Assembly: GCA_039636795.1 (NCBI GenBank)
Contig: CP143430.1
Location: 5,332,001 to 5,396,000, forward strand
Direction: 5' to 3'
Length of the DNA: 64,000 bases
Source: Micrococcaceae bacterium Sec5.1
GTDB lineage: Bacteria > Actinomycetota > Actinomycetes > Actinomycetales > Micrococcaceae
Part shown: positions 56,222 through 64,000 of the stretch, in pieces
Layout of the letters: each line of letters opens with the position of its first letter
How positions within the stretch are numbered: the first letter of the stretch is position 1
The notes under the pieces: model-generated
The model's database searches: none
Told to the model about the DNA's origin: nothing
The model's input: only the letters and a program-made list of their open reading frames with translations
Position numbers and translations under genes: made by a program

Positions 56222-57733
56222 CTAGGATCCTGGGTCCACCGGCAGTGGGCAGTACACACGGAGCTCGCGCCTCTTGACAGTGAAGACGGCACTGCGCACC
56301 CCTGGCTTAGGCTCACCGTCCACGGCAAGGACCAACGGTTCTCCGATCGCCTCAATGGTCACGGTGGTTGCCTCGGTCAGATGCGTGACTTTGGAAGCGG
56401 CAACGGTACCCGTGACCACGGCCCACAGCAGTCGGGCACGGGCAAATGGTTCATCCGCCGTGATCATGCGGACGTCGAAGACGCCGTCGTCCAGCACGGG
56501 GCGTCGAAGTGGGGCATGGTCGCTGGGGTAGTACCGTCCTCGGCCCAGGTACAGGATCCATAGCTTGTGCCTCACGCCGTTAACGGTGAGCGTCGTGGGC
56601 GAGTTCACGCCGAACGTTCGCAGCGATGCCACCAGACTGGCCAGGGGCTTGCCCATGGCAGGCTGCAGTCTCTCCCTACGGCGTACGAGGTTCGGATAAA
56701 CACCCACACTGGCCGTATTCAGCATGGCGATCTCACTGGCCTCAGGGTTGTCAGGCAAACCGCGATGTACGGCAACATGCCCGAAATCCACCAACGCGGC
56801 CTGACCTTGCGTGACTGCCTCGATTGCGTCGTCAATCGAACTGGTCCCAAGATCACGCGCAAAGTGGTTAAGGGTGCCCCCGGGCAATACCAGCAGAGGC
56901 AGGGAATGCTCGACGGCGGCAGCCGCCGCAGTGCCCACCGTCCCGTCACCACCCCACACGCCAAGCGCTATGGTGCCCGGCCGGGTAGCTGCCGCTTCAA
57001 CTTCCGCGGCTACATCCTCGCCCTCAGCGATTTCATGAATATGCGCCTTAGGGAATACATCCTTCAAGAGTTCGCCGGTTTCCTGAGAGTACGAACCGCC
57101 GAGGACGTTGACGGCGATACTCAGCCCCTCGCCGTCGACAATCGCTGGAGCATCTGCCGGCGTTCGGCGGGGTTTGGGCTCGGCGGGCTTGGCCGGCCAC
57201 CATTTACGCGTCAGCAGTGCAGCACCCGCTCCAAGAGCAGAACCAAACACCACGTCTGACGGCCAGTGGGCGCCTGTGTGCACACGGGAGTAAGCCACGC
57301 CTGCCGCTAGGGGCGCGAGTACGGCACCCAGGACGGGAGAGACCATCCCCGCTCCCACAGTAAAAGCCACGGCAGAAGCCGAGTGGCCAGACGGCATTGA
57401 CGAACTAACGGGCTGTGGATGCACGAATCTGAAGACCGGCAAATGCTCAGGCAGGGGTCGCGTCCTGGGGAGTGCCGTCTTGAAGATGACGTTGGTGACG
57501 CCGGAGGCAACGCCCAAAGCAAGGAGTCCGTGCAGGGCTGCCCTGCGCGGCTTTCCTGGAACACTCGCCATGATTCCCGCGATACCGAACCAGAGCTTCC
57601 CCTTGGTGGCCGCTGCGGAGAGCCGCCGGAAGAGATCATCATGTTCACCGTGAGGCTGGCGCGAAACCGCCCTGACAAGGAAATGATCGAACCTTGCCAC
57701 GTGCTTGGGCCCTTTGCCCAGGAAACCTCGCAT
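56222..57733 (-). CDS. PAP2 phosphatase - lipid kinase fusion
   Basis: This 503-residue protein has an N-terminal PAP2 domain: KTALPRTRPLP, SSSMPSGHSAS and SRVHTGAHWPSDVVFG are its three motifs. A diacylglycerol-kinase-like catalytic part follows (GGDGTVGTAAAAAVEHSLPLLVLPGGTLNHFARDL). One half could remove a lipid phosphate and the other add one. ATG 57733 follows the frame's Met before the domain. It is divergent from another PAP2 gene. Confidence 0.87.
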   Translation of the reverse strand: MRGFLGKGPKHVARFDHFLVRAVSRQPHGEHDDLFRRLSAAATKGKLWFGIAGIMASVPGKPRRAALHGLLALGVASGVTNVIFKTALPRTRPLPEHLPVFRFVHPQPVSSSMPSGHSASAVAFTVGAGMVSPVLGAVLAPLAAGVAYSRVHTGAHWPSDVVFGSALGAGAALLTRKWWPAKPAEPKPRRTPADAPAIVDGEGLSIAVNVLGGSYSQETGELLKDVFPKAHIHEIAEGEDVAAEVEAAATRPGTIALGVWGGDGTVGTAAAAAVEHSLPLLVLPGGTLNHFARDLGTSSIDDAIEAVTQGQAALVDFGHVAVHRGLPDNPEASEIAMLNTASVGVYPNLVRRRERLQPAMGKPLASLVASLRTFGVNSPTTLTVNGVRHKLWILYLGRGRYYPSDHAPLRRPVLDDGVFDVRMITADEPFARARLLWAVVTGTVAASKVTHLTEATTVTIEAIGEPLVLAVDGEPKPGVRSAVFTVKRRELRVYCPLPVDPGS

Positions 57734-57820
57734 GCCACCACAGTAGCGCGAGCTTGGCCGCACGAGCCTGCGGCATTCCCGTGACGTTCAGACGCTCCAT
57801 CCAAACTTTCCCTGACTACG

Positions 57821-58534
57821 ATGAGGTGCATGCTCCGAGTCCTGCGTCCGCGTCGAAGGCCCGGCTGGCAGATCGTCGCCCCAGCCTTGTTCTTGCTCTG
57901 CGCATTCGCGGTCCCGGGAGCCATGCTTGTGGCCGGTCAGGGAGAACCCGCCCTTAACAGAATCGATACAACATGGCAGGCCTATACCTTCACCCTGCAC
58001 GCCCCGTTCTGGGACGGAGTAAACGTAGTGCTCAACGCGGTTGGCTATGTAGGGATGCTGGTGTTGCACCTTGTTTTGGTGCTCGCACTGCTCATCTGGC
58101 GGCGTCCCAAGGCTGCTATCTTCACTGCACTGGCGGGACTTTCTGCCCTGGGGCTCACGCAACTGACCAAAGCCGTTGTCGGCCGCGAAAGGCCGCAAGG
58201 CGCAACGGTCCTCTCGGATACCGGTTCATACCCTTCGGGGCATGTTTCTGCCACAACCGCGTTTCTCGTCGTGTTGGCGTTGCTGATTGGCCGGCAGTGG
58301 GCGAAGGTGGTGGCCGTTCTTGGCATACTCGCGATGATGATCAGCAGAACCTACCTGTCGGCTCACTGGTTAAGTGATGTCTTGGGTGGCGCTTGCCTTG
58401 CCGCCGGCGTGGTTCTGCTGTTGTGGTGGCCGTTCTCAAAGATATGCGTCCAGGAGAATGAAACCGCTGGCCGGGCAACTATTTGGCGCGCAGGGGCCTC
58501 GCAACGCCAGCAAGAAGCAGGGCAACAAGAATAG
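57821..58534 (+). CDS. PAP2-family phosphatase
   Basis: This 237-residue membrane protein has six hydrophobic segments and the PAP2 motifs KAVVGRERPQG, SYPSGHVSATT and SRTYLSAHWLSDVLGG. It likely dephosphorylates an undecaprenyl or phosphatidyl phosphate at the membrane. ATG 57821 or 57830 can start it. It overlaps the convergent MFS gene by 56 bases. It is divergent from the PAP2-kinase fusion, so the pair may share control. Confidence 0.88.
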   Translation: MRCMLRVLRPRRRPGWQIVAPALFLLCAFAVPGAMLVAGQGEPALNRIDTTWQAYTFTLHAPFWDGVNVVLNAVGYVGMLVLHLVLVLALLIWRRPKAAIFTALAGLSALGLTQLTKAVVGRERPQGATVLSDTGSYPSGHVSATTAFLVVLALLIGRQWAKVVAVLGILAMMISRTYLSAHWLSDVLGGACLAAGVVLLLWWPFSKICVQENETAGRATIWRAGASQRQQEAGQQE

Positions 58535-59672
58535 GTACTCCGATCGCCAGGAGTGCCATGTGAATTCCCGTTTGATCGCCAAGGTAACCCAGAAGCGGCG
58601 GGCCAGCCAGGAACGCGACATAGCCAATCGTTGAGACCACAGAGACCCGTGCCGCTGCATGCTTGGGATCGTCGGCCGCAGCGGACATGCCCATGGGGAA
58701 GGCCAACGCCGCACCAACGCCCCAGAGAGCAGCACCAAAGCCGGCCAGCACCACGTTGCCGGCAAAGACGAACAACGCCAGGCCCAGCGCGGCCGCTGCC
58801 ATGCTGGCCCGCAGGACAGCGACGCGGCCGAACCTGTCGATGACCTTGCCGCCTAGGAAGCGCATCCCCGTCATGGCAGCAACGAAGAGCGCGAAGAGCA
58901 GGGCGCCGGTCGCTTCGGAGGTACCGAGTCCATCGACTGCTGCCTTGGCAATCCAGTCATTGCCGGCGCCCTCCGTGAGGGTCGCACCCAAAACCACCAC
59001 ACCGATGAGCAGGGTCCGGCCGTCCCGCCAAGCCGTGGGTCCCTTGGGAGCCGGCGCGCCGTCGTCGAGAGTTTCAGCCACTGACGCTTCGTGCGGCAGG
59101 AAGTAGCGCGGCACGGTCAGCGCGAGGAGGACAGCAAGTCCAGCGATCACGAGCAGATGCTCAGGGAGGCCAACACCAAGTTGGGAGAGCCCCGCCCCGA
59201 TCAAAGCGCCTACAAAAGCCCCGCCGCTGAACGCTGCGTGAAACTGGGGCATGATGGTCCGCTTGAGCCGGTGTTCGACGTCGGCCCCTTCGATGTTCTG
59301 GGCCACGTCCCAGAGGCCGATGCCGATGCCAAAGAAGAAGAGGGCCATCGCTGTGGCCGGAACCGATGCAGCCATGAGGGAGAAGGCGATCGCCGCACCT
59401 GCCGCCCCCGCCACGATGCCCGCAAGACGTACCGTTCCGGCGGTACCGATTCGGCCCACCACCCAACCTGCGGATGGCAATGCCATCAAGGACCCGACGG
59501 CGGTGCAAAGCAGCAGGGTGCCCATTTGACCGGAGGTCAGGCTGAGAGCCTCAGTGACAGCGGGGATGCGTGCCGCCCAGCTGGCAAACACCAAGCCGTT
59601 CATGGCGAAGATCAGGAACGTCGCCACCGCCGCGGCGTTGACATTGGCGGTGCTTTTTGTGCTGGTGGTCAT
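58479..59672 (-). CDS. MFS transporter (sugar-efflux-like), operon with a DeoR regulator
   Basis: This 397-residue protein has 12 membrane segments (VATFLIFAMNGLVFASWAARIPAVTEALSLTSGQMGTLLL first) and resembles YbjJ/ fucose-type permeases. ATG 59672 overlaps the DeoR stop by 4 bases (ATGA), so they are coupled. It may export or import a sugar or polyol sensed by DeoR. Confidence 0.87.
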   Translation of the reverse strand: MTTSTKSTANVNAAAVATFLIFAMNGLVFASWAARIPAVTEALSLTSGQMGTLLLCTAVGSLMALPSAGWVVGRIGTAGTVRLAGIVAGAAGAAIAFSLMAASVPATAMALFFFGIGIGLWDVAQNIEGADVEHRLKRTIMPQFHAAFSGGAFVGALIGAGLSQLGVGLPEHLLVIAGLAVLLALTVPRYFLPHEASVAETLDDGAPAPKGPTAWRDGRTLLIGVVVLGATLTEGAGNDWIAKAAVDGLGTSEATGALLFALFVAAMTGMRFLGGKVIDRFGRVAVLRASMAAAALGLALFVFAGNVVLAGFGAALWGVGAALAFPMGMSAAADDPKHAAARVSVVSTIGYVAFLAGPPLLGYLGDQTGIHMALLAIGVPILVALLLAGVARPLRAK

Positions 59673-60436
59673 GCAATCACAACTTCCACAGAGAGTTTGT
59701 CGAGCCGGGCAAGATCTTCGGAGGATGGCTTGAGGTCCGTGACGATGATGTCCACAGTGTCCATCGCAGCAACCAGAGCTACCGCGCTGGCATTCCACTT
59801 ACTGCCGGAGGAGGCAACGATCACCCGCGACGCCGATTCCAGGCCAGCGCGCTTCACTGCGGCGTCGTCCAGGTCATGGGCCAGCAGTCCATCCTTGAGA
59901 TTGAGGGCGCAGGGCGTCACCACAGCGGTATCGAACCGCAACGAGCGGATATTCGCTTCGGTCATGGGCCCGCGGAAAGACTGTTCGCCTGGAATGAGGC
60001 TTCCTCCCGGGAGTATGAGCTGCGGCCGGCGGCCTTCCTTGGCGTGAGTCAGCGCCTCGACGCCGTGCAATGACATCGGCATCACTGTGAGTTCACGCTG
60101 GCCCAGTCGCCGCGCAATCTCCGTGGCGGTGGATCCGCTGTCCAACCACACATGCTCGCGGTCCTTCAACAGTGCGTCAACAGCCGCCGCGATCTTGAGC
60201 TTTGCCTCGTGATCTTCCAGTTCTCGCTGCCCATAGCCGGGGTTGTCACCTCGCGCTACCAGACTGCGGGCGCCGCCGTGGATCCGCTTCAGTACTCCAT
60301 TGGCAGCAAGAATCTCGAGATCACGGCGGACTGTGGCGCCCGAGGCTCCGGTGGCGGCTACCAGCTCGTCCACGGATACTTCTTCGCGTTTGCGCAGCAG
60401 CTCGCCAATGAGCCGGTGGCGGTCAGCAGTTCCCAT
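59669..60436 (-). CDS. DeoR-family regulator
   Basis: This 255-residue protein has an HTH_DeoR domain (RHRLIGELLRKREEVSVDELVAATGASGATVRRDLEILAANGVLKRIHGGA) and a DeoR sugar-phosphate sensor with DSGSTATEIARRL. It is first in the operon with the MFS gene. A sugar-phosphate should be the effector. Confidence 0.92.
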   Translation of the reverse strand: MGTADRHRLIGELLRKREEVSVDELVAATGASGATVRRDLEILAANGVLKRIHGGARSLVARGDNPGYGQRELEDHEAKLKIAAAVDALLKDREHVWLDSGSTATEIARRLGQRELTVMPMSLHGVEALTHAKEGRRPQLILPGGSLIPGEQSFRGPMTEANIRSLRFDTAVVTPCALNLKDGLLAHDLDDAAVKRAGLESASRVIVASSGSKWNASAVALVAAMDTVDIIVTDLKPSSEDLARLDKLSVEVVIA

Positions 60437-60494
60437 GATTCAACGGTATCAGGCTCGCGCTCATTTAATCACGCAGTGTGATCATTTGCTCACC

Positions 60495-60628
60495 GATGCT
60501 CTCTCACATCCGGACACTTAAATGCCGATGCTCTTCCACATCCCACCCCTCAAACCCGGATGTTCTCTCCCTTGCGTCAGGAAAGTGAGAGAGCATCCGG
60601 CCAAAAGGGCAACGAGGTGAGAGAACGT
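60495..60628. repeat. Nested palindromic element, copy B
   Basis: The core arms 60556-60575 and 60581-60600 pair at 17 of 20 positions around loop GTCAG, the same loop as copy A. GATGCTCTCTCAC (60495-60507) and GTGAGAGAACGT (60617-60628) form the outer layer. Over the 45-base core the two copies differ at 4 positions. It lies between the ABC-F stop and the DeoR start. Confidence 0.85.
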
Positions 60629-60633
60629 GGGGA

Positions 60634-62316
60634 CTACCGGGCGCGCTCCACGCGTTTCTCATCCCAGACGGGTTCCTCGGACTCGTAGACCTTGCCATCG
60701 GAGCCGAAGATCAGGAAGCGGTCAAAGGACTTGGCGAACCAGCGGTCGTGGGTGACAGCCAGGACCGTTCCCTCGAAGGCATCGATTGCCCGCTCCAGCG
60801 CCTCGCCGGAGTGCAGGTCCAAGTTGTCGGTGGGCTCGTCAAGGAGCAAGAGGGTGGCTCCAGACAGCTGCAGCAGCAGGATCTGGAACCGGGCCTGCTG
60901 GCCACCGGACAGTGACTCGTACTTTTGCTCCGATTGACCGGCCAATCCGTAGGAGTCCAGAGCACCTGCCGCAGCTTCGCGGGGCAGGCCCGAGCGGTGT
61001 TCATCGCCGCGGTGCAGGATCTCCAACAACGTCCGGCCCAGCAGATCGGGGCGAACGTGCGTCTGTGCGAAGAATCCCGGGCGGATACGGGCGCCCAACT
61101 TCACAGTTCCTTCATGCGGCACTTCAGCAATGACAACGTCCGACACCGGCAAGTGCTCCCGCTCGGGGTCGGTGCCACCGGTGGCAAGCAAGCGCAGGAA
61201 GTGGCTCTTACCGGAACCGTTGGAACCGAGTACGCCCACACGGTCGCCGAACCAGATTTCCGTGGAGAACGGCTTCATGAGCCCAGTCAGTTCAAGCTTC
61301 TCCGCCACGACGGCGCGTTTGGCTGTTCGCCCACCCTTGAGGCGCATCTTGACGTTCTGCTCAATTGGCAGGGCCTCGGGTGGTCCAGCCTCCAGGAACT
61401 TGGCAAGACGGGTCTGTGCTGCCTGGTACCTGTTTGCCATGTCAGACCGGAACGCGGCCTTGTTCTTGTACATGTTGACGAGTTCCTTGAGCTTCACGTG
61501 CTCCTCGTCCCAACGCTTGCGGAGTTCCTCGAATCGGGCGTTCCTGTCGGCGCGTGCCTCTACATAGGAACCGAAACCGCCGCCGTGGATCCAGGCTCCG
61601 GCACCGTTGATGCCGGGTTCCAGCGTCACGATTCGGCCGGCGGCGTTGTTGAGCAGCTCGCGGTCGTGGCTGATGAACAGCACGGTCTTCTTGGATTCGT
61701 TGAGCTTGGATTCGAGCCAGCGCTTACCGGGGACGTCAAGGTAGTTGTCCGGTTCGTCCAGGAGCAGGAGTTCGTCCGGACCAGCGAAGAGGGCTTCCAA
61801 CACGAGGCGCTTCTGCTCCCCACCGGACAGCGTGGAGGCACGTCGGAACTGTGCTTTGTCGAAGGAAATTCCCAAAGCCGCCATGCACACTTCGTCCCAG
61901 ACGGTCTCGACGTCGTACCCGCCGGCGTCTCCCCAATCCACGATCGCCTGGGCGTACTTCATCTGGGTGGGCTCGTCGTCGTGCTCCATCATGGCGAGCT
62001 CTGCGTCTTCTACAGCCTTGGCAGCTGCCGCGAGACCGGCTTGGGCCGTCGAAACCAGCAGATCCCGGACAGTTGATTCATCCCGGACTTGCCCCACGAA
62101 CTGCCGCATGATGCCCATGTTCCCGGATTTGCCCACGACGCCTTCGTCGGGTGTGAGGTCGCCGGAAATGATCTTAAACAGCGTCGTCTTGCCGGTTCCG
62201 TTGGGTCCAATCAGCGCGGTCTTGGTGCCGTCAGGCACCTTGAAGGTCACGCCGTTGAGCAGCTGGGTGCCGTCGGAGAGGAAGTAGTCGATGCCGGAAA
62301 CGTCAATATGGGCCAC
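60634..62316 (-). CDS. ABC-F family ATPase
   Basis: This 560-residue protein has two ATP-binding domains. Domain 1 has GPNGTGKTT, LSGGEQKRL and LLLLDEPDNYLD. Domain 2 has GSNGSGKSH, LSGGQQARF and LLLDEPTDNLD. No membrane part is present, as in ABC-F proteins, which act on the ribosome. The EQQ-type marks and linker (about 250-320) place it in the EttA/Uup-like group. It may mediate translation control or antibiotic resistance. Confidence 0.9.
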   Translation of the reverse strand: MAHIDVSGIDYFLSDGTQLLNGVTFKVPDGTKTALIGPNGTGKTTLFKIISGDLTPDEGVVGKSGNMGIMRQFVGQVRDESTVRDLLVSTAQAGLAAAAKAVEDAELAMMEHDDEPTQMKYAQAIVDWGDAGGYDVETVWDEVCMAALGISFDKAQFRRASTLSGGEQKRLVLEALFAGPDELLLLDEPDNYLDVPGKRWLESKLNESKKTVLFISHDRELLNNAAGRIVTLEPGINGAGAWIHGGGFGSYVEARADRNARFEELRKRWDEEHVKLKELVNMYKNKAAFRSDMANRYQAAQTRLAKFLEAGPPEALPIEQNVKMRLKGGRTAKRAVVAEKLELTGLMKPFSTEIWFGDRVGVLGSNGSGKSHFLRLLATGGTDPEREHLPVSDVVIAEVPHEGTVKLGARIRPGFFAQTHVRPDLLGRTLLEILHRGDEHRSGLPREAAAGALDSYGLAGQSEQKYESLSGGQQARFQILLLQLSGATLLLLDEPTDNLDLHSGEALERAIDAFEGTVLAVTHDRWFAKSFDRFLIFGSDGKVYESEEPVWDEKRVERAR

Positions 62317-62382
62317 CGCCCAATCTTCCCACGGCCAGGTATTAGGGCTCGACGGCGGAACTTGGCCTGGGTGCCCAGCGGG

Positions 62383-63645
62383 CTAAGCGTCAGGCTTTCG
62401 CCGGGCAAACTGGGGTGCATGCTCGGGTCGTGGGCCGAAGGCAATCATCCGTGCAGGCAACTTCCGGAAGCTGGGAAAATTACGGAGCACAAAGAGCAAC
62501 AGCTTGGGCGGCTTTGGCTGCTTGCCCGCCATGACCTGTGCGAAGATCACGCGATGCAGCACCCGCTGAAACGTCTGCACAATCACGGTTGGGGCCCACC
62601 GCCGCTTCTGGACGGCGGCGAGGTGATCGTCGTCGAGCGTTTTGCTCAGCAGCGGGGAAGCAAGGATCCGGGCCGCTGCGACGGCGTCCTGCACCGCCAG
62701 GTTGATCCCCACGCCGCCGGCGGGGGACATCGCGTGCGCAGCATCGCCAATCAGCAAGAGGCCTGGCTTGTGCCACTCGGACATGCGGTTGAGCTTCACG
62801 TCCAACAGGTGGAGATCATCCATGGAGCCAATGTTGTCCACGCGGTCGGCAAGATCTGGCCGCAATCTGGCGATGCGTGCGCGAAACGCCTCTACGCCTT
62901 CGGCCCGCAACTGCGGATCCAGTCCTTTCGCCGCAAGGTAGGCGATCTGATAAAAGTCCTTGCGGGTCAAACTCAGCAACACGTCCGAGGTCCCGAAGCT
63001 GGGCGCAATCGACGCCACGGCTTTCCTCTCGTCTGCATTCCTCGGAAGCCGGAACCACCAGGTATCGAACGGCACCGGAAATTCGCGTGGGATCAAACCT
63101 GCCCGTGAACGAAGTACGGAACTACGACCGTCACATGCCACCGTCAATGAAGCGTTCACTTCGCCCGTCCGCACGGTTTCGCCCGTCAGGGGATCCCGGG
63201 TTCTGTAGGCCACGCCCGTCACGGCGCCGGACCCATCGCGGAGCAGCTCTGTCGCCTCAGTGTTCATCCGAAGTGTGAAGGTGGGTTCCTGCTTGGCTGC
63301 CTCCACCAGAAAGTTCAGCAAGTCCCACTGGGGCACCATGGCCACGTAGTTGTACGGCTCCTTGAGGAGCCCGAAATCAGCGAGGATCACTGAATCCCCG
63401 GTCCCGGCTGGCAGTTGGAAATTGCCGAGCTTGCTCTGCGGCAGCTGCCGGAAACCTTCGCCCAGCCCCAACTCGTCCAGGAGGCGAATGGTGGAAGCAT
63501 GTACGGTATCGCCACGGAAGTCCCGCAGGAAATCGGCGTGCTTCTCCAGCACAGTGACTTCGACTCCGGCCCTGGCAAGCAGCAAGCCCAGCACAATCCC
63601 GGCCGGTCCTCCACCAACCACAACGCACTGCGTGCTGCTTTGCAT
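62383..63645 (-). CDS. FAD-dependent monooxygenase (UbiH/PHBH-like)
   Basis: This 420-residue protein has the FAD GxGxxG site TQCVVVGGGPAGIVLGLLLARAG, the DG motif VACDGRSSVLRS and the GD motif LLIGDAAHAMSPAGGVGINLAVQDA. These are the marks of class A flavoprotein hydroxylases. The aromatic or polyketide substrate is unknown. The C-terminus is at a normal length for the class. Confidence 0.9.
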   Translation of the reverse strand: MQSSTQCVVVGGGPAGIVLGLLLARAGVEVTVLEKHADFLRDFRGDTVHASTIRLLDELGLGEGFRQLPQSKLGNFQLPAGTGDSVILADFGLLKEPYNYVAMVPQWDLLNFLVEAAKQEPTFTLRMNTEATELLRDGSGAVTGVAYRTRDPLTGETVRTGEVNASLTVACDGRSSVLRSRAGLIPREFPVPFDTWWFRLPRNADERKAVASIAPSFGTSDVLLSLTRKDFYQIAYLAAKGLDPQLRAEGVEAFRARIARLRPDLADRVDNIGSMDDLHLLDVKLNRMSEWHKPGLLLIGDAAHAMSPAGGVGINLAVQDAVAAARILASPLLSKTLDDDHLAAVQKRRWAPTVIVQTFQRVLHRVIFAQVMAGKQPKPPKLLLFVLRNFPSFRKLPARMIAFGPRPEHAPQFARRKPDA

Positions 63646-63658
63646 AGCTTCTCCCGAT

Positions 63659-64000
63659 TTAGCCGGCGGCGGTGAGGAACGACTTCAACAACGGCCCGCT
63701 GGTGGTCGCACCCAGCCCGCCGTCTTCCACGAATACTGCAACTGCCAGGTCTCCATGGACGGCAACAATCCAGGCGTGCGTTTTGGGCGGGTCGTCATTG
63801 CCGAACTCGGCAGTTCCCGTTTTTGCGCCAACGGGCGCTCCCGGTACCTGGGCGAGGAATCCTGCGTGCCCGGAGGTCACCACTGCCCGCATCATGTCCG
63901 ACAGTGCCGCGGCTTCTTCCTTGGTGATCGGCTTGGTTGAGGGTGGTGATGCGGGCGCCGTGCTGGCGGAAGCGGACGACGGCGGCGCGCTGCCGCTTTC
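63659..64000 (-). CDS. Penicillin-binding transpeptidase, C-terminal part (gene runs off the right edge)
   Basis: The frame is open from position 64000 to the stop at 63659 and contains the transpeptidase KTGT motif in VGAKTGTAEFG, followed by HAWIVAVHGDLAVAVFVEDGG. It belongs to the class B penicillin-binding family, close to PbpA. A Ser/Ala/Pro-rich linker (about 24 residues from the edge) precedes KPITKEEAAALSDMMRAVV. The catalytic Ser lies outside the window. Confidence 0.8.
   Translation of the reverse strand, partial: ESGSAPPSSASASTAPASPPSTKPITKEEAAALSDMMRAVVTSGHAGFLAQVPGAPVGAKTGTAEFGNDDPPKTHAWIVAVHGDLAVAVFVEDGGLGATTSGPLLKSFLTAAG

Overview
The window is about 62% GC by eye and gene-dense, with GTG and TTG starts and clear AGGAGG ribosome binding sites. 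The gene content is that of a soil actinobacterium: L7/L12-like membrane proteins, a WXG100 protein, a CsoR copper locus, GH13 trehalose-type enzymes and IclR-regulated catabolic loci. The protein sequences and layout fit the Arthrobacter/Paenarthrobacter group (Micrococcaceae). Ribosomal and replication genes (dnaB, and rpsF-ssb-rpsR-rplI) make this chromosome, probably the origin-proximal half. I see no transposase, integrase, phage gene or CRISPR array.

Layout. 0-6 kb: end of a sulfatase gene, an MFS transporter, a GH13 enzyme bracketed by inverted copies of one terminator sequence, a secreted metallophosphoesterase and a VOC protein. 6.4-10.3 kb: copper resistance (rhodanese, csoR, copZ, copA) around two CsoR boxes. 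10.3-17.5 kb: DUF2277, an orphan WXG100 protein, a DMT exporter divergent from a CGNR regulator, a tandemly duplicated membrane-protein gene whose second copy is broken, a MATE exporter, a monooxygenase-like protein and DoxX. 17.6-23.8 kb: an AztD-like zinc lipoprotein with a Zur-like site, a three-gene HTH / phosphohistidine-swivel / winged-helix unit behind a 31-bp palindrome, a double-hotdog thioesterase, a cysteine-protease-like lipoprotein and a TetR-cupin pair.

23.8-42.2 kb: dnaB, a 625-bp gene-free stretch rich in DnaA boxes, two membrane proteins with L7/L12-type domains, then about 13 kb of metabolic genes including a GntP permease / CoA-transferase / HMG-CoA-lyase operon. The rpsF-ssb-rpsR-rplI operon (minus strand) and a tRNA-Leu(GAG) follow. 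42.3-47.5 kb: small membrane proteins, an APC permease, an M18 aminopeptidase and an intradiol-dioxygenase-like Tat protein. 47.7-52.1 kb: a cyclase-family hydrolase operon, two IclR regulators and an APC permease; the two outer promoters share a possible operator. 52.3-56.1 kb: ABC exporter plus two-component system. 56.2-64 kb: a PAP2-lipid-kinase fusion, a PAP2 phosphatase, an MFS-DeoR pair, an ABC-F ATPase, a flavoprotein monooxygenase and the 3' end of a penicillin-binding protein gene.

The strongest unexplained signals are non-coding: nested palindromes sharing one core at 17.5 and 60.5 kb, the inverted terminators around the GH13 gene, the DnaA boxes before dnaB and before the ssb operon, and the shared motif in the cyclase/permease locus. 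All functions are read from sequence alone; no database search was run.
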